Of a DNA stretch of 64,000 bases, positions 54,851 through 64,000 are shown in pieces. The position numbers were made by a program, and so were the translations under genes. Location of the stretch: NCBI RefSeq assembly GCF_029867415.1, contig NW_026705001.1, positions 1,642,501 to 1,706,500 on the forward strand. The letters are read 5' to 3'. The DNA comes from Vicia villosa. Lineage: Eukaryota > Streptophyta > Magnoliopsida > Fabales > Fabaceae. Position 1 is the first letter of the stretch, and every line of letters starts with the position of its first letter. Under the pieces are notes generated by a model, which did no database searches, was not told where the DNA came from, and was given only the letters and a program-made list of their open reading frames with translations.

Positions 54851-56750
54851 AGAGTAATATTTAAAGTTTAGATTTACTTAGAATCTACGTTTCTTAAGTT
54901 TACTTGGAGTTTAATTTTCTTATATAAACAACCAACACATACACAACCAAACAGAAACACAAATAAGAATAAAGAAACACAACTCAATACATAACTGAAA
55001 CATGCACTGATACATAAGCATAAGCATACACCATTCAATATATAACTGAAACAGAAGCAGAAACAGAAATACATACACAATAGAACAGAAACAAAAATAA
55101 GCATACACAAAGAAACATGCACTGATAACCATGCAACAACAAGTTCAATTCATCCCTTGTTCTAACTATTAAGTGCCATCAACATCAACTAAGAAGTATC
55201 TGAGCATTTTCAACTTAAAAATATTTAGAGAATCATGTATAGAGAAACAAAAACAGAAACATAAATCCAATTCCTTAGAAACACTAACAGAAATAGAAAC
55301 AAAAACCAAATTCCTTAAAAACATACACACAATCATGTATCTCAACATTTATATAATATTTAATAAAAAAACAAAAATAGAAACACACCTAATTCCTTAA
55401 AAGTATACATACCCAATTCCAGAAATAGAAAACAAACTTAAAAATATTTAGAGCATACACTTGACTTTGACTTAAAAATATTTAGAACATACATTTAAAA
55501 ATAGAAACAAACTTAAAAATATTTAAAGCATACACTTACAAATATTTAGAGCATACATTTAGAAACAAACCTAAAAATATTAAGAAGTACCATTTCATTC
55601 TAATGCAAAAAGAATAAGACATAACTTAGGTCCAGTACCCTACATCCAATACATAAATGAAACATGCATTGATAAACCAATCAATAAGCATAAGCATACA
55701 CAAAGAAACCTGCACTGATAAACCATTCAAATACATAATACTCAAGACATATGCAAGACATACTCAAGAAAGAAGAAACCAATAAGCATACACTATAAGC
55801 AATACATAACTCAAATACATAACTCAAATAAGCATACTCAAGACAATAAGCATACACTATATACAATACATAACTCAAATACACACAAAACCAAAACAAA
55901 GCATACTCAAGACATAACTCATAATTTCACAACTAAGCATACATGTATAAAATTTGAATGAATATGCTCAAAACAGAAGAAAATTTACAGTTACTTTACA
56001 CATTTCCAACTCATATTTCTCCTAATATTTGCATATCCCCAACTCCTTGCATAACTCAGTAAACTTGTAGAAAATAGAAGAGATAAAACACTAAACTTAA
56101 GCAAATGTAAGAGATAAAATGAAGAGAAACCACCTCTTAAAATTGTGAAGTTAATCTCAGCTGACCATAACTCCTAAGCTACATCACAACCCACCTTTTA
56201 ACATGTAAATTAATGAACAAAATCAGGTGATACTTACCCTAGAAGCGGATGATGGATGCCGATGAGGACGACATTGGTAGCTTGAAGCTTCGAGCGGGAT
56301 GACGATGAGGAATTGAGGATGGTGGTGGTGGTTGTAACCCTAGAAGCGAACGAGATTAAGTTAAAAGAAGATAGAAAATGGTAAGTTGGTAACCCTAGTA
56401 ATCTGAGCTTAAGAAGTTTCTGGGCCAATTGCATTTTAAGCCTAGCCCAGTCTTGAAACAAACATATAATGGACAATTCGGTTGGGTTCGGGTTCAGACA
56501 GATCAAATATTTAACACCAAACCCGACCATCCATACCCAATCACACCCAATTAACTATTTCGTTTACACTCGAAACCCGAACATAACCCACTCGTAGATC
56601 CAAAACCACTTCGGTTTGGTCGTGTACCCAAAATCGGAATATAAAGTAAAAGTCTACAAATAAATATCATTCGGATATGCGGGTAAAAAATTTCAATATA
56701 ATTATCAAGATATATGTCCTAATGATATACTATTAAATTATTTTATTAAG
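54851..56750. other. 5' flank of the hAT relic, low-complexity and subterminal repeats
   Basis: 54940-55920 is A-rich, with loosely repeated AACAGAAACA, AAAATATTTAGA and ATAAGCATACAC words; the Cys/Phe/Tyr-rich minus-strand frames over it are low-complexity artefacts. 56230-56410 could be transposase leader sequence. About 56470-56690 repeats GGGTTCGGGTT and AACCCGAAC-like words, typical of hAT subterminal regions, and probably marks the right end of that element. Confidence 0.45.
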
Positions 56751-56958
56751 GTTCTGTTTGGAAAAAATAGCGGTTTACTGATAAGGTAACTGATAGCTCA
56801 TAGCTGATGACTGATGGCAGATGACTGATGGCTGTTGACTTATGGCTGATGACTGATAGCTTATAGCTTATAGTTGATGACTGATGACTTATAGTTGATA
56901 AGCTAATTGAAGTATTTGATAAAATTAACGGTTTAATTAGTTGATAAATTAAAATGAC
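56751..56958. mobile_element. Tourist-like MITE, copy 3 of 3, truncated
   Basis: The left end AGGTTCTGTTTGG and the ACTGATGGC-type repeats match the copy at 34718. The match stops in the middle (..GTTGATAAATTAAAATGAC), where sequence of the downstream LTR retrotransposon begins. The right half is not found elsewhere in the window. Confidence 0.75.
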
Positions 56959-57394
56959 TTATCGAGCTCTTGAAGTAAGCAGTTGGTGAAAAGTGTAAGT
57001 GTTATTTCATCGCTCAGATGGAAAAGTGTGTCTAAAGTTGGTACGTTCGGTAGATGGAATGCTTTACTGCAGTGTTGATCGGGTGTGGTCATACCATGGT
57101 TGTGTAATTATATTACTCAGTTATTGGGCGTATTGTATGAGTCGCACCTTGACGCTCCATTGTCGTTAACCTTGGGAGATATGGCGAGTGGTACACCTTT
57201 GGATGGTCAAATGCGACGTAGGAGCTGAGATTGAATGCATGAGGCATGCTTATGTTGGTTATGTCAGATGAATTTTGAGGTTCGACTAAGAAAGTGTTAA
57301 CTGAGAACGGGAGAGTCAGATGAAGGACTCCTATCTGGAACTTTTCACTAGAAGTATGTTTTCGAGGAGGAAAACTCTTTTAGTGGGGGAGAGT
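56959..57394 (+). mobile_element. Stray 3' internal tail of the LARD-like retrotransposon
   Basis: These 436 bases match 62431-62866, the segment just before the 3' LTR, at high identity and with a constant offset of 5472. It ends with the polypurine tract GTGGGGGAGAG and runs directly into the 5' LTR. The arrangement is therefore partial tail, LTR, internal region, LTR. Confidence 0.9.
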
Positions 57395-59464
57395 TGTAAC
57401 ACCCCAAAAATTATTTCTAATTATTTAATTTAAGTAGGAAATTATTTAATTTGAATAATTGATTTTATGAGAAACATTGAGAAATATTGGAAAATAGTTA
57501 TTGGGCCATGTGTGATGTTAGTAAGAAGGAGGTGTTAAGTTAGTAAAGCCCATTACTAATTTAATGTTATTTTTATAAAATAATAAGGAATTGGAAGAAA
57601 GAAAAAAGGAACGTGAAAAGCAGAACAGAAGAGACGAGAGATTGGGAAGCTGATACGTGAAGAGGAGCAAAGAGGAAGAAGACCAATCAAGAATCTTTGG
57701 CTAAGGTAAGGGTTGATTACTCTAATTATATGATACTATGATTTTGATGATGTTAGGATTGAATTAAGGGATTAGAATCTCTATTTGGAATGTTAGGTTT
57801 TGTGAAATACCAACACTGACATGCATGATTTGATGAATTGACTGCAATTGATGATGTAGTATTGTTACATGGTGTTATGGTATGTTGGTTGTGCATTAGA
57901 ATCATGTATTTGGAGTATTTTGATGTTAATGGTGATTAATTTCGTAATGGTATGAGTTGGTATGTGTTTGGGATGCATAAAAGCCTTAAAAATCATGTTT
58001 TTCAACTACTGGGTTCGTGGGAACCGGTTCCCACGTGGGAGGAACCGGGTTCCACTGTGTTAGAACGTTAAAAATAGCATTTTTGGGTCCAGGAACCGGT
58101 TCCCATGTGGGAGGAACCGGGTTCCAGTACAAATTCCAGCAGCACGTTTTGAAAACTGTTCTAACTTTAAAAGCTTCTAATTTTCAAACCGTAAGTCCGT
58201 TTTATACGCCGTTTTGGACGTTGTTCCTTAAATTGAATGCTCTACCATATGAAATAAAGAAAACAACAATAACTTGATTTTATTTTGACAAATATCGTTT
58301 TCTTCAAATGTGGTTTATTCTTGTTTTGCATAGTTGATGAGGTGTAATGAATTGTTGTTTGCATAATTGAATATGTGCAATGATGTGTGTTGTTATAATG
58401 TGATTGCTTCTGCTTGTTATGCAAATGGATGTTGTTCATGGTAAATATGGTTATCATGTGTTTTGATGAATGATGATGCAGATGGATGTTATTTATGGTA
58501 AATGTTGTTATCATGTGTTTTGATGAATGATGATGATTGATTTGTTTTGAATGATGCATGATACATGTACATACTTGTTGTGACGTTATTGGTAAGATGT
58601 GATAAAGTGATGTTAAGCATCGGATTGATGATGATATAAGTATGTGACATGTGTGCATTCATTCATAAATCATTTGCATTGGACTCGTTGATGAACGGAT
58701 CCTTGACGGCTAATTCCCATTGTGCGGAGATTAGCAGGCAGTCATCGTGTGCCTATGTGGGGTGTGAGCGATGAGGTTAGTCGTGTGCCCATGTGGGGTG
58801 TGAGCGACTAAAGGGCAGTATCAAAGAGAGAAGTCCTGTGAATGTGATTCACGAATTTTGGTACCACATGCATAAGAGTCTGCATGGTCTTTGTATAAAT
58901 TGTGACATGTCAGGATGAAATTCGGTGTTATGATTGTGTGGTGTTATTGATGCATATTTTTGACTTATGCTTGTGATTGGTATGAATTGATAAATCTGAA
59001 TATGCTAAGTAGGGTGGATAATTGCTTATGAAATTCTATATCTGATGATTTATAATGCTATTTAATTATGATGTAGTCTCACCCTTACTTTGATGATTTC
59101 AGATTGAAGTAGCGGCTTAAGCGATCAGTGAGGATGACTCGTAGAGTTTATCCGGTTATGTTGGGTCATGTCGGTCATGCTCTGATCTTGTAACACTGGG
59201 GGACGATAGTCTTAGAGTTGCTTGTGATACATTGTTTTTCCATTATTGGTTTATGTACCGTTGATTTTATTAGAGATGTTTTATAACATTGTTGAATGAG
59301 TTTCCGCTGTGCTGAACATATGTTTTGATATTTTTGGATCATTCCTAATAAAGCATGACACCCGACTTGGAGTTTTATTTATTTTATTAATTGTAACATC
59401 CTTGTTGTATAATTACTCTGATCTTTATTATATTTTTCGCGGGGTTTTTTAGAAGGGTGTTACA
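57395..59464 (+). repeat. 5' LTR of the LARD-like element
   Basis: Perfect 10-base inverted termini TGTAACACCC and GGGTGTTACA. It contains two palindromic GGAACCGG modules (58019-58125), a duplicated GTGTGCC(T/C)ATGTGGGGTGTGAGCGA unit near 58748-58805, and the conserved block GCTCTGATCTTGTAACACTGGGGGA near 59180-59205. Confidence 0.92.
58019..58125. repeat. Palindromic GGGAACCGGTTCCC / CACGTG modules
   Basis: Each module reads about GGAACCGGTTCCCACGTGGG then AGGAACCGGGTTCC. It joins the palindrome GGGAACCGGTTCCC, an overlapping CCCACGTGGG that holds a G-box core CACGTG, and a GGAACCGGGTTCC half. Two modules lie about 70 bases apart here. Further copies are at about 60647-60680 and 60708-60742 (internal region) and 63492-63600 (3' LTR). 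The second has CATGTG in place of CACGTG. Confidence 0.85.
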
Positions 59465-59468
59465 ATAG

Positions 59469-59480
59469 TGGTATCAGAGC
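59469..59480 (+). promoter_or_regulatory. Primer-binding site (tRNA-iMet type)
   Basis: TGGTATCAGAGC four bases after the 5' LTR end, complementary to the 3' end of initiator methionine tRNA, the usual primer of plant LTR retrotransposons. Confidence 0.92.
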
Positions 59481-62400
59481 AGGTCGGTCCGTCCGGCCAA
59501 TTGTAGAGTCAGTTGAGTTGCACGACAGTTGAATATTGTCGGTATATTATCCCTTGGTACGCGACATGTGAGTGAATCACTGTCAGTACTTGGTTGTTTG
59601 TTGCGGAAGTTGGTTTGAAACAAGTGGGGGAGAAGCTTCGCTTCTCGGTTATGTTTCAGTTGTAAGACGATTGATTCAGTAGGCTGTTGTTGGCAACCGT
59701 GCAAGCGTTGTTGGAGTTGTTGTTTTCCGAATCGAAGGTGACTTGAAATTAGGACTTGACTGGTAGTTAAGTTGGAACATCTGGAAGGAAATGATTAGAG
59801 GTAATTGATGATTATTTGTAGGAGAGGGAAATTAAGAAGTTGTAATGTATCAACTTTGCTGATGGGCTGCGAAGTTGTCAGTTGAGTAGCCGTGCGTATC
59901 GGAAGAGGTTCAGTTGCAAGTTTGCAAAGAGGATTGTTGTCGTAATATTTCAGAAATCGCACTACGGCAATGGGATGTGTTGCTCAAGTTATAAGAATGT
60001 ATGGAAGTGAAGAGATATGATAAGGGGCTGTTTGGAATATGATCGAGTTGAAGAGAATGAGTTTTGGAGTGAAATTTTCGTAAGCAAAACGCCGGAAAAT
60101 TGCTGAATAGCTGCAGAACTTCGAAAATTCATAACTGGAGTTCTGGAAATCCGATTTGAGTTCCGTTTGAAGCGTCAGAAAGCTAAAGAGATGAACTTTT
60201 TATAAAAATGGTTGCAGCAGCTGTAACATATTTAATTGTGACAGGATGATGTTGGAAAGAGGTGAAGTTGCGGTTACGCGTGCTCTTAGAACTAGACTTG
60301 TTTGTTGGTACGGCACGGGATGTCAGTGTCAAAGTTGAACGGATTGAAGGAATAATTAAAAGGTTTGTTGAGAAGCAATTTTAGGAATTAAGTGTACCAT
60401 TTGAGGAGTTTTGGAAATATCATCTAAGGTGTCGCTGCATGGCGTCAGTGTTGCAATTTCGGACAACGATTGGAAAATTCATATCCTGAGATCCGAGTGT
60501 CTGATTTAAGTGCCGTTTGGGGCATTGCGAAGCTGACTAAATAACCATGATATATGTTGTTATTTGATGTTTAAAACTTGTTTGAAATGTGTTCCCATTA
60601 TAAAAACAGAGGCGTGGGAATTTTGGGTTGTTGGGAACCGTTTCCCAGATAGAGACAACCCGGTTCCCCATAGTAAAAAATAGAGACGAGTTATGGGAAG
60701 CAGCTAGGAACCGGTTCCTGTGTGGGAGGAACCGGGTTCTACTGTGTGTTTTTGGAAAAAAAATTTACTTAAAAAACCCATAACTTTTGATCCTATGAGG
60801 AGATATTCTGAAGTCGGTTAAGGAAGCGCAAAACTTGTTGAATAGGAATGCCTACTACCGTGATTGTTTGAAACAAAATTGAGTAGAATATGTTGTTGAG
60901 GAATAAGTTGGTGAGATGTTCGGTAATAAAGATGATTTGAGTACCGATGGATTTTAGTGAGGAGTGAATTAGTAGAAAAGGTGAAATAAGTTTTAGTACA
61001 GTTGAAGTCGTATTTATGATGCCAAAGCAACAACATGTATAGAAGAAGAATTGTAGAGGATTTCTTACACCTATTGGTGTGAGGAAGAATTGTTGAGATT
61101 CCGAGTGGAATGATACTTGGACGCAAAAGTTGTCATGAGATTTAGAGTGAAACCACGAGTTATGAATGTTATCGCGATCTTTTGCTAGATGAGGATTTTG
61201 ATTCAGAACGAGATAATTAGAAAGGTACGAGTATATTAGTGATTATGAAGTTGGGAGTACTTAACAGGTGTGTGATGCTAAGTGACCATGAAGCAGATTA
61301 TGTAAAATGTTTGGATGTTGGTATCTCACTGACAAGATCCACTGAGAGGGAAGTGTGCGAGTTGTAACGACTCAGAGTGAACTATTGGACTATGACGATG
61401 TTAATGAGTTTGAGTGCAAACTCGGAAAAGGACACTATTATGTAGTAACGACGGTTTATGCTTAAATATGGTTGTCGGCTATCTATTGACAAATTGAGGA
61501 CTTGATCACCCTTAATCTCTTGTTGATAGTAGACAGAATCATATAGATAGGATGAGCTTGTTTGTTACCTTAATGGTTTAGGATATGATGGATACTAAGC
61601 CGTGAGAATAATCACTCACCATGTTGTGTGAATTTATGAATAAGTGAATATGAAAGAGTGCAACATATTGGACGGTGATTTAAGACGGGTAATCAGAGTC
61701 GCACTGCGAAAGTGAGATGCAGAGTAGTGTGCGAGTACTACTCGTGGGCAGTGAGGAATTAATATGTCGGGAGCCTACGTAGAGAACATGAATTGATCTA
61801 TATGATAGATCTAGAATCTAGTGGATGCAAGGATGTCGTGCTAGAGAATTAGAACTCTTTTTAATAATTGCCGAGATGATGAGTATGTTATTGTGGATGT
61901 ACTTAGTTAACGAGTATGTATTTAACGAAGTTAAGGCGATGGGTGTATACTATATGATGCTATAATAATTTTGTACTGTTGTAAGGTATTATTGTAGATT
62001 TCCAGATATAATGAGGAATTATACTCTATGAAGAACAAAGTTGATTTAATTCTTAGAGAAGAGCGAGACTCGGTTTGAGCTATTTTGTAAGCAATGGTAT
62101 ATTAAGGCTGATGAGTGTGATTATAATTACTTGTGTGTACTCGTTCTGATGGTTAGAATGTTTAAATAGAGGAAGTAAATCAGGACTTTGTTTTTGAGTG
62201 CGAGTGAGTGTTGCTAAATGGTAGATTAGTACCATGTATGATAAAGAAGGATTCTGGAACGAATGAGTAAAGAGAGTTGGAATTGGATAAAACTGAGAAA
62301 TCTAATTAGTAATGATGATTGTAATGAGTAATCAAATAATGCAGAAAAAGAGGAATGTAACATGTTGGATAATTGCTGGTATGACTTGAGAGGAGTCAGA

Positions 62401-62853
62401 TAGTTGAAATTCAATGGTATAGGAATGTTATTATCGAGCTCTTGAAGGAAGCAGTTGGTGAAAAGTGTAAGTGTTATTTCACCACTCAGATGGAAAAGTG
62501 TGTCTAAAGTTGGTACGTTCGGTAGATGGAATGCTTTACTGCAGTGTTGATCGGGTGTGGTCATACCATGGTTGTGTAATTATATTACTCAGTTATTGGG
62601 CGTATTGTATGAGTCGCACCTTGACGCTCCATTGTCGTTAACCTTGGGAGATATGGCGAGTGGTACACCTTTGGATGGTCAAATGCGACGTAAGAGCTGA
62701 GATTAAATGCATGAGGCATGCTTATGTTGGTTATATCAGATGAATTTTGAGGCTCGACTAAGAAAGTGTTAACTGAGAACGGGAGAGTCAGATGAAGGAC
62801 TCCTATCTGGAACTTTTCACTAGAAGTATGTTTTCGAGGACGAAAACTCTTTT
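59481..62853 (+). other. Internal region of the LARD-like element, non-coding
   Basis: About 3.4 kb with stops in all frames; the longest frames are about 110 codons and match nothing I know. No gag, protease, RT, RNase H or integrase motif is visible. It contains two further GGAACCGG modules near 60640-60742 and two similar AAAATTCATA...GGAG/GAG-TTC-GA segments near 60120 and 60475. Replication would need proteins in trans. Confidence 0.75.
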
Positions 62854-62866
62854 AGTGGGGGAGAGT
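62854..62866 (+). promoter_or_regulatory. Polypurine tract
   Basis: AGTGGGGGAGAGT immediately before the 3' LTR, the plus-strand priming site; the same tract precedes the 5' LTR in the stray tail. Confidence 0.88.
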
Positions 62867-64000
62867 TATAACACCCCAAAAATTATTTCTAATTATTTAA
62901 TTTAAGTAGGAAATTATTTAATTTGAATAATTGATTTTATGAGGAACATTGAGAAATATTGGAAAATAGTTATTGGGCCATGTGTGATATTAGTAAGAAG
63001 GAGGTGTTAAGTTAGTAAAGCCCATTACTAATTTAATGTTATTTTTATAAAATAATAAGGAATTGGAAGAAAGGAAAAAGGAACGTGAAAAGCAGAACAG
63101 AAGAGACGAGAGATTGGGAAGCTGATACGTGAAGAGGAGCAAAGAGGAAGAAGACCAATCAAGAATATTTGGCTAAGGTAAGGGGTGATTACTCTAATTA
63201 TATGGTATTATGATTTTGATGATGTTAGGATTGAATTAAGGGATTAGAATCTCTATTTTGGGATGTTAGGTTTTGTGAAATACCAACACTGACATGCATG
63301 ATTTGATGAATTGACTGCAATTGATGATGTAGTATTGTTACATGGTGTTATGGTATGTTGGTTGTGCATTAGAATCATGTATTTGGAGTATTTTGATGTT
63401 ATTGGTGATTAATTTCGTAATGGTATGAGTTGGTATGTGTTTGGGATGCATAAAAACCTTAAAAATCATGTTTTTCAACTACTGGGTTCGTGGGAATCGG
63501 TTCCCACGTGGGAGGAACCGGGTTCCACTGTGTTAGAACGTTAAAAATAGCATTTTTTGGTCCAGGAACCAGTTCCCATGTGGGAGGAACCGGGTTCCAG
63601 TACAAATTCCAGCAGCACGTTTTGAAAACTGTTCTAACTTTAAAAGCTTCTAATTTTCAAACCGTAAGTCCGTTTTATACGCCGTTTTGGACATTGTTCC
63701 TTAAATTGAATACTCTACCATATGAAATAAAGAAAACAACAATAACTTGATTTTATTTTGACAAATATCGTTTTCTTCAAATGTGGTTTATTCTTGTTTT
63801 GCATAGTTGATGAGGTGCAATGAATTGTTGTTTGCATAATTGAATATGTGCAATGATGTGTGTTGTTATAATGTGATTGCTTCTGCTTGTTATGCAAATG
63901 GATGTTGTTCGTGGTAAATATTGTTATCATGTGTTTTGATGAATGATGATGCAGATGGATGTTATTCATGGTAAATGTTGTTATCATGTGTTTTGATGAA
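62867..64000 (+). repeat. 3' LTR of the LARD-like element, cut by the window end
   Basis: The first 1134 bases of an expected about 2070. It starts TATAACACCCC where the 5' LTR has TGTAACACCCC, a G-to-A change at the second base of the terminus. The rest matches 57395-58530 with scattered substitutions. Confidence 0.92.

Larger units (their letters stand above)
57395..64000 (+). mobile_element. Non-autonomous LTR retrotransposon (LARD-like), runs off the window
   Basis: 5' LTR 57395-59464 (2070 bp), primer site, a 3.4 kb internal region without coding capacity, polypurine tract and 3' LTR from 62867 to beyond 64000. Expected full length is about 7.5 kb. LTR copies differ at roughly 2 in 100 positions by eye, many as C/T or G/A changes, so insertion is recent. 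The LTR ends TGTAACACCC/GGGTGTTACA and the related solo LTR suggest the Ty3/gypsy chromovirus type, but without a pol gene this is inference. Confidence 0.88.

Noticed and set aside
54874..55132. Cys/Phe/Leu-rich minus-strand frames
   Set aside because: Low-complexity translation of A-rich AACAGAAACA repeats; no start context or family.
58017..58277. 86-codon frame with repeated GTGSHVGGTGF, present again at 63490-63750
   Set aside because: It is a read-through of the palindromic LTR modules. It lies in a non-coding LTR, and the peptide repeat simply mirrors the DNA repeat.
62226..62564. 112-codon minus-strand frame in the LARD-like element
   Set aside because: Half of it lies in the tail that is repeated at 56959; wrong strand and no motif.
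1..64000. CRISPR arrays, bacterial operons, phage, plastid or mitochondrial insertions
   Set aside because: None seen. Direct repeats are transposon termini, LTRs, minisatellites or microsatellites, and gene structure is eukaryotic throughout.

Overview
This window is a piece of a flowering-plant nuclear genome, most likely a legume of the temperate (galegoid) group such as Medicago, Trifolium, Pisum or Vicia. The evidence is two intron-rich plant genes with plant-type splice sites, a nuclear tRNA gene with internal A and B boxes, strongly AT-rich intergenic DNA, and nested transposons typical of legumes. The latter are a Ty3/gypsy Ogre/Tat-like long LTR with a satellite-bearing 3' region, LTRs starting TGTAACACCCC, and hAT, Tourist and Mutator miniature elements. 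The species call is inference; no alignment was run.

Layout. 1-3.1 kb: a possible gene tail, then three non-autonomous DNA transposons. 3.1-6.0 kb (+): a complete six-exon gene for the plastid nucleoid protein pTAC5 (395 aa). 6-13 kb: a transposon graveyard holding a LINE tail, a plant-mobile-domain pseudogene and a PIF/Harbinger transposase relic. 13.0-25.0 kb (-): a complete 18-exon gene for a GBA2-type non-lysosomal glucosylceramidase, family GH116 (953 aa), with two GC-AG introns and several intronic insertions. 25-36 kb: intergenic DNA with two hAT miniature elements, a Mutator-type hairpin element, a gypsy protease relic, an RTE-clade LINE relic, a Tourist-like element and an intact tRNA-Arg(UCU) gene. 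36.8-42.3 kb (+): a decayed Ty1/copia element whose 5' end is duplicated in tandem, followed by an L1-type LINE fragment. 43.8-52.5 kb: the 3' end and long LTR of an Ogre/Tat-like element, with a solo LTR of a second gypsy family nested in it. 52.8-56.7 kb (-): a hAT transposase pseudogene. 57.4 kb to the window end: a young non-autonomous LTR retrotransposon with about 2.07 kb LTRs and no coding capacity, preceded by a stray copy of its own 3' tail.

Only pTAC5, the GH116 enzyme and the tRNA look functional. They have no evident joint pathway: pTAC5 acts in plastids, the GH116 enzyme in cytosolic or membrane sphingolipid breakdown, and the tRNA in translation. Everything else is mobile DNA in stages of decay. 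I found no new defence, biosynthetic or regulatory system. The most interesting observations are structural: transposon insertions against splice sites, non-canonical introns, nested and tandem retroelements, palindromic modules inside an LTR, and tRNA-like modules in a long LTR.
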